Positions 24,511 through 36,091 of a DNA stretch of 64,000 bases are shown here, one piece after another. A program made the position numbers and the translations under genes. Location: the NCBI GenBank assembly GCA_950295325.1, contig OX485807.1:26445666-26509665 (forward strand), given 5' to 3'. Under the pieces are notes generated by a model. That model made no database searches. It was given only the letters and a program-made list of their open reading frames with translations, and was not told where the DNA came from. This DNA is from Polytrichum commune (lineage: Eukaryota > Streptophyta > Polytrichopsida > Polytrichales > Polytrichaceae). The first letter of the stretch is position 1, and each line of letters begins with the position of its first letter.

Positions 24511-26150
24511 TACGGGTGTGTTTGGATAGTTAGATTTAGCCCATTTTTGCTAGGGTTAACGGCGGTATTTACGGGGGTGGGTGGTGCAATTTGTGTGTGA
24601 ATTTGTAATATTTGGAGGTTATTTGCTATGTTGGTGAGTTGATTCATTTGTTCGTAGGTACCGATGTGATTGTTTTGGTGGTGGATACATAATATTCGTA
24701 ATGTTGATAATTCTTTTCTCGTGATATTGAGTTCGGGGGGAATTGTGGGTTCTTCGTATATGATGGTGTCTGCTGCAAAGTGGGCAATGATGTGTGTGTC
24801 CAAGAATGGGCTAGTGTATGGGTTAAAATTATGGTACCAATCCATATATTTTGAAATAAGTATAGTGATTGTATTTGGATCGTTTTTGGCTGCCATGCGG
24901 GCCCAATGGATGGCTTGTTGTAAGTCTGTTGCATTATGGGGGTGGGCGTAACCAATTCCCTTCCATTTTTGGTCAAACGCTTTTCCTAGGGATCCAAATA
25001 TTCTATCCCTAGAGAATGGTGAGTGAAATTGGGTGAATTGTGTGGGACAAGTGACTGGGGATGAGAAGTATGAATGGTTGATATTGAATGATGTTATTAG
25101 GAAATCTAGTATTGGAGTTGGTATTATATATTGGGCACATTTAAGTGGGTCGTTTTTGGAAATACGGTATTTATACCTTTGGTATAGCCACACGATTTCT
25201 GTTTCAAATGATTGGGTAGGTGGTTCTAGGCTATGTGGGGTATCTTTAGCTTGATGGTATTGTTTCCATAACCATAGTAATCTGGTTTTTGGGATGGTAA
25301 TGAGGTGCCGACCGTTGTCTTCATATATGTGAGCGACGTCGAATTGTGTTTGAATAGTGTTAGTATTTGTTTCGATGTCACTCTTTGGGTTGCATTCGTT
25401 AATGGAAATACGTGCCAATGGGATAATTGTGGCAGGGATAACGTATCTAGTGTCGCGTTGTTGTTCTATGGAAAAATATGTATTGATGATGTTTGACAAG
25501 TGTTTGTGTTGTCTTTTCGTATAATATTGGGTAAGTAGTTCGGTGTTGTAACGACTAGTATATGCGTCACAATATGAGAATAAATCTCTTTGGGTACGCC
25601 ATTTGTTGTATGTGTTATTATTTGGAGTAATCCATTGGCATAGATATGATGTGTCTTTTCTTTTTATTCCATTAGAGTCTGTGAGTTGTCGTTGTTTATG
25701 GTCAAGTATTGTGTGTATGGGAAATTGACGAGGATTTTTAAGCATATTATTGGGAGGTGGGGGTAAGTGGGGGACCGGGGGGTTCGGGGGGGTTGGGTGT
25801 TGAGGAAGGATGTTGTGGTTTATTATTGTGTAGTCATATTTTAAGGTCCGTGGAGGGTAGTGGTGTGGGCATGGAAGTGGACATTCTCGATGACAGGAAG
25901 GATGGCAGAATAATTGGTTTGCGATGTTTAGTGCACTCTTTATGAGTTTTGTAGGGTGGGAATGGTATATTTTAAAGTCATCTGGGTTCATTAGGGTGGC
26001 ACCGTTGGGCATGGTTATTTGTTCTAATTTTATTATATTATGCAATAGAATTTTTTGTAATAGTTTAAGTGAGGTGTTGGGATTTAGGCCCTGTAGATTT
26101 TGTGTTTCTTTCAACCATGCGGTTTTGAGTGGGGACGGTGTCGTGTAAGA
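24510..26150 (-). pseudogene. LINE ORF2 middle part with PCIF1-like methyltransferase fold
   Basis: A 534-codon open frame between reverse transcriptase and RNase H. The N-terminal 130 residues hold a Cys-rich 'CHPSCHRECPLPCPHH' and a proline-rich stretch. Residues ~330–460 show, in order, 'YFSSPVTC', 'FGSLGKAF', 'KWKGIGYAHPH', 'ITILISKYMDW' and 'IIAHFAADTIIYEEP'. This order and spacing match the catalytic core of PCIF1-type N6-adenosine methyltransferases (family pattern: F.SP..C, FGS.G, NPPF, ..FI.EW). The catalytic NPPF position reads AHPH, so the copy, or the family, is probably not an active methylase. The frame runs upstream of the first ATG into 26150 and was probably continuous with RT before the insertion at 26165–27600. 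Similarity to PCIF1 is from memory of the family and needs a profile search. Confidence 0.6.
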
Positions 26151-26389
26151 AATGGTTTAATAAGTAAATATAGTGTAAAATGTTTTGAGAGTAGGGTTTA
26201 AAACAAATAAAAATAAAACTAAGAAAAATAAAGACATAGACAAAAGGGAGGGGGAGATCAGAGGAATGAGGGGAGAAGAGAAAGAACCGTGGTTATAACC
26301 ACGAAACTTAGAGTCACATGCTCAGGGGGTAGGTGGCGCCAACTGGTAGTTACATGCCTAGTTTTCACCAGCAGTGCCAAGCCACGTGG

Positions 26390-26485
26390 CCATTCGCCTG
26401 CTCATACGGGTCCAGAGGGTTTCGAACCCGGACCAGTGCTATGGCGCTTGAAGCACTTTACCAGTTGGGCTTCCGCGGCTTGGTG
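26390..26485 (-). repeat. tRNA-like sequence (possible SINE head)
   Basis: On the minus strand the order is D-arm-like 'CCCAACTGGTAAAGTGC', anticodon-arm-like segment, and a clear T-arm/B box 'GGGTTCGAAACCC'. The acceptor stem does not close properly, so it is not a functional tRNA; a tRNA-derived SINE or a pol III promoter relic is likelier. Confidence 0.5.
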
Positions 26486-26708
26486 TTTATCAAAGCATGC
26501 TGAAGGGCTTTATATTCTTATCCAGTGTTTATACGTTTTTTATTTTTTATTTATTTGAGTGGATTTTGAGTGGAAGAAAGAATCATATCTTTTGGAGAAG
26601 CTTCAGAATGACGCCTTTCTACTAGAAAGTATTTAGGTTACAAGAAGAAGGACCATTTCAGAGCTTCACCAGTTTGATGTGGTTATTTTGAATTTTTTTT
26701 TCTTGAAC

Positions 26709-27167
26709 ATGTCGAATTGGAGAGTTTTGCCTGAGTCTCAAGATGAAGAACCTCAACCAGAGCTTGAGCTGGATTTTTCTTTATCTCAACTGCCGACTCG
26801 TACTCTTCTGCCACTTAGTCTTTCACCACTGCATGAGCGTCTACAAGAAGAAGCTGGGCCTTCTCGGCCATTGAAGCAACCTCGTGTGGAGCAGCGGTGG
26901 CACGGAAACCTTCAACAAGATGCTCGTGCATTGGTGATTTTGTTGCAGGCTGGGTGTGTTGAACCTGGCACTCGGGATGTGACATTTGGAGGAATTTTTG
27001 AAGGCTTAAATGATGAACAATATTTTTGTTGTCTTAAGCCTGCGAAAGGAAGTTGCAGCCATCAACGTTGGCTACAAGGTCTAGTTAATCCATTGACTAA
27101 GGCTGATCGTGTAGACTACGTTGCACTTATTCTTCGACGCATCCTCAAGTTCTTGCAGTTGGAGTAA
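26709..27167 (+). CDS. Hypothetical protein inside the LINE-splitting insertion
   Basis: An intact frame of 152 codons from the ATG at 26709 (an upstream in-frame ATG at 26679 adds ten). The N-terminal third is acidic and proline-rich (PESQDEEPQPELELDF); the C-terminal part looks like a folded domain with 'GIFEGLNDEQYFCCLKP' and 'DRVDYVALILRRILKFLQLE'. I do not recognise it. Composition and even codon use argue for real coding, and it lies opposite to the LINE. It could be an accessory gene of the inserted element or a captured host exon. Confidence 0.4.
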   Translation: MSNWRVLPESQDEEPQPELELDFSLSQLPTRTLLPLSLSPLHERLQEEAGPSRPLKQPRVEQRWHGNLQQDARALVILLQAGCVEPGTRDVTFGGIFEGLNDEQYFCCLKPAKGSCSHQRWLQGLVNPLTKADRVDYVALILRRILKFLQLE

Positions 27168-27317
27168 AATTCCTCTTGGAACTCTTTTCAACCTCTTTTA
27201 GATATACATTGATATTATACGTTTAGTTTTAATATTTACAAACTTCATCTTGTGAGTTTAAAATTTGGTAAAAGAAAAAAAAGATAGAGATAGTTTACTA
27301 TTTCAGTTGAAATTTTG

Positions 27318-27413
27318 ATGAGTAAGCTAAGATTAGGAATAGATGAGTAAGCTAAGGCAAGGGTTAGATGACTAAGCTAAGGGATAGATAAGGATGAGTA
27401 AGCTAATGGGGAT
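27318..27413 (+). repeat. Short tandem repeat of 'gatgagtaagctaag'
   Basis: Four imperfect units within about 95 bp inside the insertion at 26165–27600. Confidence 0.7.
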
Positions 27414-27610
27414 TAGCCAATGACTAGTTGAAGCCCATGTGACTTAGGCATGGGCTAGTGTTGACTTTGGGAGGAGGCTAAGGGGTCGGACCCCTCTCTC
27501 CTCAAGGGGGGGTTATTGAGTGTTAGGAGTAGTGTGTAGAGAAGGAGAAAAAAGTGCGGATGCACTTGGAAGTTCTTTTCTATGGAAATTTTGGGAGTTG
27601 ATACGTCTTG

Positions 27611-29260
27611 TCAAGCATGAAAATGTTTGTAGGGGTTTTGAGGATGAATACTTTGTGCATTTTCTAGTCTCCTATGTCTTAAGCCAAAACTAATTGCAGC
27701 CAGAGATCCAAATTTTCCCGAAGCAAAGACTTCTCTACCCGACAACGGGTTTATTAGAAAGGTATCTATTGTGCATTTTAGGTGGACTCCAACTTCATGT
27801 TTGAGTAGGAATAACGTTCTAGTGATAGGTGATCTCACGCAGTGATGGTATTTAATGCGGGCTATTTCTTTGGAGCCTCCAAATTTAGCGAGTATAAATT
27901 GTGTCAAGCCATAATAGATTTTGCCAAGTCTACCTTTGTCATTGAGGACGTTTTGTAGTTGTTCTCCAATACAGCGCATGTAGGCATTTTTTAGAGAGAA
28001 TGCTTCAATTCCGAATAGATCATGTGGAAGTTATGTAGCAATATTAGATGTGCATTTCGGTAATCCGCATATTGTCTTGTGGAGTGCTATAATATTTTTA
28101 TCGAGTTTTTTAATGGCCGGAATAGAGTAGGGTACTGTGTAGAAGTTGTAGGCTATTCCAGCACGTATGACTGTGTCTGCCATGTTGATTTTTTGCTTTA
28201 TGGTGGCTGGACATGCTACGAGGGTTTGACATTGTTTGATGATTTTTGCTGTAGTGGTGTTTATTTGTGTTTTCCATTTAAGTGAAGGTGCGAGGTTTAT
28301 TCCAAGATAAGTGTATGGTTCGTGTTGATTTAAAATTGGAATTGGTAGGTTTCTATAGTTTATATTAATAGATTGGATTAAGGCTTTGAATGTTATGGGG
28401 TTCATTTTAGATTTATTAGGGCATCCGGTCACTACGCATTTGGGTATTCCGAGGTGCATTCCTACCCATTCGCAGAATTTGTCTAATTTATTTAGTTGTA
28501 CTTGTAGTGATATTAATTTGTTAGCCATAGCTGCTAAATCATCTGTATATGCTGCGGATGTAATTTTTACTTTAGATGTTCTGAAGGTGTATCCATTATC
28601 ACCTTGTTGTAGCCATCTAAGGAGGGGTTCTAAAAACATTATAAATAAATATGGGCTGAGAGTGTCTCCTTGTATTGTACCTCTTTGAATGGGAATAGGT
28701 AGAGTTTAACCAAAGTGTTCTCCAGTAAATATGGTAGATGTTTGTGAGTATATGTTTCCGATGAGGTTTATGGCGTCAGTTGGATAACCAAGGTCTTTCA
28801 TTATGGCTAAAAGTGTTGCATGGTCAATGGATCCGAAAGCATTTTTGAAGTCAATGTAGAGGATGTATATATCTTGGTTCGTAAGTCTAACATCTTCTAA
28901 TGCTGCAACGAGGAGCTAAAGTTGCCTAGATGTTCCTCTTTCGGCTCTAAATCCTTCGTGACTGTCATGCAGTATTTGGTATCTTTCCCCATAAGCTGAA
29001 AGGATAGAGGTTAGTGTGCTTGTATAAAATTTATATATGGTGTTAGCTAGTGCGATAGGTCTGTGGTTAGTAAGTTTTGACGGGTCGTCTTTCTTATATA
29101 GTAAAATTGTTAGGCTAGTTTTCCACGATGTGGGGATTTGTTTTTGTTTGTAGCAGTGTTTGAAAAATAAATAGAGTAATTTGTGAAATCGTGGGGGCAT
29201 ATTTTTTAAGATTGAGTTAGGAATTTTGTCTGGGCCCGGGGCTTTGTTGTTGCCTAGGTT
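27611..29260 (-). pseudogene. LINE reverse transcriptase domain
   Basis: RT landmarks appear in order on the minus strand: 'NNKAPGPDKIPNS' (near 29240), 'NHRPIALAN' (near 29070), 'YIDFKNAFGSIDH' (near 28840), 'GTIQGDTLSPYLF' (near 28670) and the catalytic 'AAYTDDLA' (28537–28560). These are the fingers, palm and active-site motifs that copy element RNA at the nicked target. The thumb continues to 27611. Three in-frame stops (near 28915, 28707 and 28030) interrupt an otherwise continuous frame, each where a Gln codon would fit. The enzyme is dead in this copy but only lightly decayed. Confidence 0.85.
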
Positions 29261-30923
29261 TTTAAGGCAGAAGTTGTATGTCTCTTGGTCAAAGTATGTG
29301 TGCAGGGAAATTTGGGGTGCACCTCGTTGATCAATTGTAAATCCTTCTAGTTCGTGCCATGGATATTGTCTAACACCACATGTGCAATACGAGGGGTGAG
29401 TATTATGATAGTGACATGTAGATACTGTTGGGCGGTTACTGATGGATTGTTGGATGTGTATTTGTTTTGCAATGTCTTCAGGGCTAGTTAGGATATTTTT
29501 TTGTCTATCCGTGATTGAGTCTAAGGGTGAAGTTTTGGAATGTTTGAAGACTTTCTTATTTATCTTCTTGGGGCTTTTTCATACATTTATCGGTATTTTG
29601 ATACAACTTTTAGAATATAGTCTTTGGTGTATTTTGTGGTGATTTTTTGGCGTTTTTATTAGCGGTTTTTGCGATGGCAACTACGATGTCTATCCATTCA
29701 TTTGGAGGGATTGTTGTTGTGGGTGGGTGCGGGATTTGCATATTTTGGTGGTTTCGAATTTCGTTTAGGATAGGGTGAGTTTGCCAGTGTGGGTTGTTTT
29801 TTGCAATGTATATAGTTTTTCTTATAAGGTGGTATGTTTGAAGGTGTTTTTTTCATTCTTTAGATAGCTTTCGTGGCAGGAAGCCACCTTGCTGTGCAGT
29901 TTTGTTTGTGAGGGATGGTATTGAGGCTGCTTTGCAGGTTTTTTCAATGGTTTCAGAGATTTTTATTGTCTAGAGTTGTACAGGCTTCTTGCCATTGCTC
30001 AGGATTGAGGTGGTTGTGGTTCTCTAGTAATTTGGTTAGTTCGTTTAGTTGCGTGGAATATGTTTCAAACAATTCTATATTAAAATTTTCTAAGTTTTCT
30101 GGAGGGATCGGATTTAGTATTCTGGTTGGTGTGGTATTCGTGGGGAGTAGGGGTCTAGCTATAAGTGTGTTTAGGGGTATGTGTAGAGTGACTGGGTAGT
30201 GGTCTGAATGTAGATTCATGTTTGTGTTTGTTGTGGAGGTGAATCTGCTATTGTCTGGTGAATTGATATAGAAGCCGTCTATAAGGCTGGTTGATGTGTA
30301 ATTATAGCCTCCTTGTCTGGAGTGGATAGTGTCCGTAGGAATATATTCTAGATTGAGGGTTGTGGTAAAGTTTTTCCATTGTATATCTTCTTATTGTGGT
30401 GGTGTATTGTTGTTATAATTTTGCCTTCCAGTGAGTGCAATGTTCGGTTAAAATCACCATATAGGATATGCGTGTGGTTTGGATGTGCAGTGATTTGATT
30501 AGTAATGGCGGTCTTGAGGTGCGGAATGAGGTGGATATCTTCTAAATGTGTAGGCATATACATGTGTATGATTAGCCATGGTAGGAGTGGATGATTGTTT
30601 ATTTTTATTATTTGTAAATATGGGGAGATGTTTGCTGGTGAGGGGATCTTGGTGATGTTTCCGGGGAATGCATATTTGTTATAAATGAGTGTGAGTAGGC
30701 CACCTCTTCCGGGGGTGTAAGGCATTCTTTGTTGTATACATCTTGTAAGGGCGTGCGTATTGTTAAAAATAAGTTTGTATTCAGGGAATAAGTTCTGTAT
30801 GTATTTTGTTGATTTAGTTGCTGTCAATTTGGTTTCTTGGATGTTAATAATTGCATTGTAATTTATTAGGCTTTGTAAATTTGGTAAGGTTGTGTTAAGC
30901 GATGAGGCATTCCAAGTTATCAT
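29261..30923 (-). pseudogene. LINE apurinic-type endonuclease domain and linker
   Basis: An EEP-family endonuclease, which nicks target DNA to prime reverse transcription. Visible are the start 'MITWNASSLN', the metal-binding 'NIQETKL', 'LYGDFNRTL', and the late 'HSDHYPV' motif near 30200 holding the catalytic Asp-His. Frames change between 30923–30348 and 30219–29953, with a stop at about 30347. The remaining ~700 bp to the RT is a poorly conserved linker. Confidence 0.8.
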
Positions 30924-32800
30924 GTTTGTTTCGTGGTTGGCATTTATTATGTTTCTTGGAGTCGGTGTAGGGGTGTTTGGAAGTGGAGGCGGGTGTGAGT
31001 ATTCGTATATGTTTTCTAGGCAATGGAGGGATTCGGTTATTAATTTTTCTGGAAGATAGGGGAATTTTCTTTGGAGTGTGACTGGAGTAAGGGGGGTTTC
31101 TTGGCTGTGGATGAATTCATATAGTTCAGTATGTATAGTGTTTTTGGGGAGTATTATGTCTTGGTTATTTTCTACAAATGTAGTGTATGGGTATTGTGTT
31201 AGAATATGCCGTTCTGGGGGGTTGTTAAGGTTGGCTAGCCTAATGATAAGCGTGTTGGTCCAGATATTGTTAAAGTGGTGAATATGTGGTTGGGCTAGTA
31301 TATTGTTACATGTGTTTATTGAGGGGCTTATGGTGATGATTAAGGCCTATAGTATGTGAGTTGATGGGGAATGACTTTGTGTTTGGATGTATTGATGTAA
31401 GTATGTAAACATAGTGGTTGCTTGGTGATGTAGTGGATGATTATGATTTAATATGGGTGCAAATATGGTAGCTATGTGTTGATATTCGGGTTGTAGTTTT
31501 ATTGTATTTGGAATAAAATATATTTTGGCTCTCCTTTTGTGTGAGGCGGGATGTATGTGTAAAATATCAGGCATTGGTCCGGGGTTGGTTTCTATATCTC
31601 CACATTTTAATAATGTTAGTTTGTTAATGAAGTAGTATCCATGAAGTTGTATTGTTTTTGGTTTTTTCTTATTTATTTTTAGATATTTGGTAAGTATGAA
31701 TCTGGTTGTAGTAAAAATGTTAGGTAAGGCGGGTATTTTGTTTGGAATTTGTTTGGTTGAGAAGTGTGTTTTTGTGTTGTCTCTAGGTGTGTGGTCTGTT
31801 ATTGTGATATGTGTCCAGCTGTTTGTGATTTGGTATTTGTTTTTATTTTTGTGGTGAGGCCGGGAGGCTGGGAGGCCGAGGCTGTTTTATGTTGAACGCG
31901 ATGTTTCGATTGAGGTTGAAATTTATATTTAATGTGTATAGAGCGGTTGTAGTGAAATTTGTGTAGGTGTAGGTGTATTGTTTGTTTTGTTTTGTGGCGA
32001 GGCCGGTAGGCCGAGGCCACATGGTGTTGTGTTTGGTGTTTTATAAGGTGTTTAGTGAATATTCTTATTTTTGTATTAGTTGTGAGTAGCCTTTTTGTTT
32101 GTGTGATCGTCTTTTTATTGTGTTTTACCGGTTGTTTATTTGTTTGTGTGTTGTTTATTGTCTGTTTTATGGGCGTCTTTGTTGTTATTTTATTTGTTTG
32201 TATTCTTAGAGTGGTATTGGTAAGTACTATGCTAGTTTTGTTTGGATTTAGAATGGGTGTTATATGTATTTTACATATATCATTTGATAATACTATACGG
32301 TATTTGTATAGGTATTTTTTGTATTTGGTATATGAATATATTTCTGTATTATATGCCTTTGATGTTGCATATGTTAAAACTAGTTTTGTCCGTATAGTAT
32401 TGAAAAATACTATATGGTGTTTGTATTTTTTTTTATTGTATTTTATATATACATAGGTTTTAATTTTAATTTTACTTGATGTTTTGTATGTAAAATTTAG
32501 TTTTATACGTATAGTATTTAATAATACTACACGGTATTTGTTTTTGTATTTTGTATATAAATATATTTTTATTTTATTTTTTCTTGATGTTATGTATGTA
32601 AAAGCTCGTTTTTTTAATTATAGTATTTAATAATATTATTCGGATTTGAGTTTGTTTGTGTTGCATTTTGTATAAATATACTTTTATTTGATTTTCCCTT
32701 GACGCTACGTTTGTCAAAGCTAGTTTGACGTGTCCATATTGCCTTCAATTTCGGATGTGTCGGGGTGATCTGTTTGGAGAGTTTCAAGGGTGATGCGCAT
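30924..32800 (-). other. LINE inter-ORF region / N-terminal extension of ORF2
   Basis: The minus strand can be read as a His- and Pro-rich, low-complexity extension upstream of the endonuclease from about 31574, with stops. From about 32040 to 32700 the DNA is TA-rich with repeated 'tagtatt(t/g)aataatac' words and no coding character; it probably is the ORF1–ORF2 spacer. Confidence 0.45.
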
Positions 32801-34006
32801 TTATTTTTGAAGGAGTGTAATTTGAATTCTTAAGTTGCGGTTTGATTCTGCTTGTACTTTGTCGGCATACATTCTTGCTTCTTCTACGATTTCCTCTTTA
32901 AGGAGGCTCATCTCTTTCCGAATTACTACTGTTCCTTTATTTACCGCCTCTTCCACCATTTTGCTTAAGTCCGCTTTTGTATATCCTTTCGAGGGTGCGT
33001 TCTCCATTGCTTGGATTGTGTTGGCAAGTGCGGTGTTCATATCAGAAAACCCTAGTCTAGTAAGTTTTATTGGAGAAGGGGCATCAATTCCATCTAGGTT
33101 TTTGGGGTGGGGTGAAAATTCTACGTATTTATCATTAATTAGGTGATTTTGCTTCACAAATTTCTTGTAGACCGCTGCGTTTAGATATTGCACATTGCAT
33201 GACCCCACATGTTTCCCTTTCTCTAATCGGATGAAAATACCGGCTACATTTTCCTCCCCGAAGAGTTTCTTTATTCCCTCCTCTAAGGCAACGGTTGTTT
33301 TGGTTTTGTTGAGGTTCTTTGCAATTAAAACTACCGCATTCTTTTTGGCCTTGTCATCCTTGGAGAGTTTCTCCGTACTAGCAAAATGTACTTCCATAAT
33401 TTCATTAAAAAATGATATTTTGAAGTTTTTAACTTTCTTTGCTTGGTCCGGAGAAGGGATTTTAATCCATGCAAATTCGGCATTGTCATTCTTTTACACA
33501 TTGGTAATTTCAAATTCATACCCTCGCTTGAAGCTATCTTTGACAAGCTCTTCATGCAATTGGAACCATTTTCTATTCTTGAGTGTTGGGCTAGAGATTT
33601 TGACCGAGAGCAAGCTTGCGATGGCTATAGAATCAAATGATTTGAATTCCTTCCCTCTACAATAGGTTGTATTATCCAATTTGAGGATAAATGATCTATT
33701 GCCATGTAGGAGATAATTGGCATCTTTAATTGGGTTCTTGAGGTGGAGTTTGATTGTTCCACTCCACCTTTTAGAACCATGGAAGCAAAGGATGGCTATA
33801 GGTTCTCCTAGAATTTCTCTTAGTTCGATGTTCATAGCTTTTAACCTTGCTTCCGTTTTTCCATATATTTCGTCTCTTGACAAGTTCCGATCACGAAGCT
33901 CAAAGGTTATAGCTACTTGGTAGTAAAGAGGAAACCCTCCTTCATCCACTTCTACATCGAAGGGCACTTGAGTGAGATTGAAGTGTCCACCTTCTTTACC
34001 ATCCAT
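32801..34006 (-). pseudogene. LINE ORF1-like protein (RNA-binding type)
   Basis: Two open stretches joined by one TAA stop near 33493 give about 400 residues. The first (34006–33494) has 'FDVEVDEGGFPLYYQVAITFELRD' and 'IAILCFHGSKRWSGTIKLHLKNP', resembling plant LINE ORF1/gag-like domains that bind element RNA. The second (33397–32801) has an RRM-like 'NAVVLIAKNLNKTKT…VAGIFIRLEKGKHVGSCNVQYL' and a C-terminal coiled coil. The assignment is by position upstream of the endonuclease and general character. Confidence 0.6.
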
Positions 34007-34848
34007 TCTTTTGGAAGGCCAAGCCTCTTGGGGATGTATGGGAAGGAAGGGACCGCTTCTAGATGTTCTAATGCCTCATCATGTTCCATTCCGAATTTCA
34101 AAAGTTCACTAACCGAGTATGTTGGTTCTAATGCTTCACCATTTTCACATGCAAGTGTATTCATCGTATGATATCCCAACCAAAAGAAGGGGCGTTGGGG
34201 TACAACTCCTTTTCCCTTTGCTTTCTTTTGGCTAGACACAATCATGACACCGACTTGTCTTTTTTGACCGTTTGCTAGTGCATCTACTATATCAACATTT
34301 TGCTCAAATAGTTTTCTAGTGGTGGCGGCAACATTGGTGGATGTAAACATTTTGTAACAAATACAATGTTCAAATGAGTGACATGTTTTTTGTAGAGTTT
34401 TAACTAAGTCTTTACTTCTTATCATCCCTATGTCAAATCCATTCCACAAATTAAGTTGTGGGCCAAATTGGATATTGGTTTTTGGGAAGAAGTGTTTTGA
34501 TTGTTTTTTGTATAATCTACTACTATTGATTTTGTAGCAACAACTATTAGCAATCCAAACATACAACAATTTTGAGTTTTTATATTCTATATTTGTGTAT
34601 TGTTGTGTTGGGTGTTCAAGGTGTGTGGGTGTTTTGATGAGATACATAAGGTTCCAATATGGAGAGGCATAAAAACATGGTGGTACTACTTTAGAGGTTG
34701 ATTTATCTTCATGTATGTTTTCATACCAACAACTTGAGTACCCTTTCCAAAGAGTGTGAGAGGAGACACGGTGAGAGGGTTTCCAATATGGGGCGGCTAC
34801 TATGAGCCAAAATACAAAGGCAAGGATGGTTGCATATGCAACCTTCAT
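33952..34848 (-). pseudogene. Upstream part of LINE ORF1 region, or separate small ORF
   Basis: A 298-codon frame starting with a hydrophobic segment (MKVAYATILAFVFWLIVAAP) that could be a signal anchor. The last ~100 residues (from about 'VDALANGQKRQ') read smoothly into the ORF1 frame at 34006 if one small indel is assumed near 34000: 'GLPKEW' is followed by 'DGKEGGHF' in the other frame. The first ~150 residues look unlike any LINE protein and may be unrelated. Function unknown. Confidence 0.4.
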
Positions 34849-36091
34849 TCTACCACCTATCTTGACAAAGGAAATTGTTCTGTGACTACTTGTTATGTAT
34901 GTGCATCTAAATCTATGTGCAATGGGTGGTTAGGGATCTTACCTGAGATAGGATTGCGTCGTACAATGGCCCCCTCAACAAGTCTTAGTGTCTTGTGTGC
35001 TGGGTAGTAGTACCGTACTGGCAGGTGCACTGTCCCGCAGCCAGCAGCTCCAGTTTCAGCAGTCCCGTCTCGTTCAGCAGTTCTGTCCAGCAGTCCCGTC
35101 CCTCGGTCCCTCAGCAGGTCTGATTTGCTGTTGCCGCTCTCTGGTAGAGTTCCCAACTTGTCTGCCAATTTCGAAGCTCTGATCACTATTTTTCTCCTTT
35201 CTGCAGTATCCTGGGGTACTGTAGGCGTATCCCAGTAGTTTTTGTCCCGACATCATATTTACTGTGTTGCTGCTGTGTCCAACAGTTATGTACAGTTTTG
35301 CTCCTCCGGTGTTGTAGCTCGCTCTTCAACCACTCTCGGTGTCGCCTTCAGTGCTGCTACAATCGCCTGTGTTCGAAGCCTCCTTCTATGTTGTGGGTCT
35401 TGCTTTTGTTTGGAGTTGGAGATTGCTCCCCTTTGATGTAGATCTCGCCCTCTTTTGTCCCAGCAGCCGGTTTTATGTTAATGTGGTATACCAGATTTGA
35501 TTCGTTTCGGCTTGTTTTCGGTGTTGCCTCCGGCGCTTTTGCTTCTTCCACCTTCGACGCCTCCGCCGGAGCTTTCTTCGGCCCTGCAGATCTGTCTTCG
35601 GCACTGCAGATCTTCGGCACTGTGCCACCTTCAGCGCTGCTTATCTGCCTGTGATTGGAGCCTCCTTCTCTGTTGTGGACCGAGTCTGTGTTTGATGATG
35701 TAGTTCGTACCCCTTTGATGTGGATCTCGACCCCTACGCTGCAAATGTGCCTCCTGTGATGTAGATCTTGCCTCCTTATGTGCCGAAGGTCGCCTGCGTT
35801 TCTGTGGGTCGTTTTGTTGTGGTCCCGTTGCTGTAGATAGCTGTAGATCGTGTTGTTGTAGATTGTTGTGTGTTGCGTTGCTGTAGATCGCGTTGCCTTC
35901 TGCGGTGCCTCCTCCGATGCTTTAGATCTTCCTCCCCGTTGGTGTTGTATCGCACTTCTTCGGCTTCCTTCGGGCCTCCTGTGGTGTTGTGGATCTTTCC
36001 TCCTTCGGTGTCTCCTGCGGGTATGCGCTTGCTCCAGTAGTTTGCGCAGAGTACTAAGTGAGGAACTGGGTGTGCGTGTGGGGGTTTTATA
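34849..36091 (-). promoter_or_regulatory. GC-rich leader with TATA box, reading into the LINE
   Basis: TATAAAA lies at 36091–36085 on the minus strand, followed by GC-rich, low-complexity sequence with repeated 'ctgtagatcg' and 'cttcggcactgc' words down to about 35000. No long ORF runs through it. It could be the 5' untranslated region and internal promoter of the LINE, or the promoter of an unrelated transcription unit. Confidence 0.4.

Larger units (their letters stand above)
26165..27600. mobile_element. Insertion splitting the LINE between RT and the methyltransferase-like domain
   Basis: LINE-type coding sequence stops near 26150 on one side and resumes near 27611 on the other. The intervening DNA has a different character: a tRNA-like block, a plus-strand ORF and a short tandem repeat. 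I could not define target duplications, so exact ends and class are unknown. Confidence 0.5.
22950..36091 (-). mobile_element. Very long decayed LINE retrotransposon
   Basis: Reading right to left: GC-rich leader with TATA box, ORF1 region, then an ORF2 region with endonuclease, reverse transcriptase, methyltransferase-like domain, RNase H and zinc-binding C-terminus. Frames are broken by point stops and a few frameshifts, but domain order is intact. Excluding the 1.4-kb insertion at 26165–27600 the element is close to 12 kb, long for a LINE. The right boundary is uncertain: the leader could be a separate promoter. No target duplication or A-tail was identified at the left end. A second partial copy is at 11030–11706. 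Confidence 0.7.

Noticed and set aside
26390..26485. Functional tRNA gene
   Set aside because: Good B box but no closing acceptor stem; better explained as a tRNA-derived repeat.
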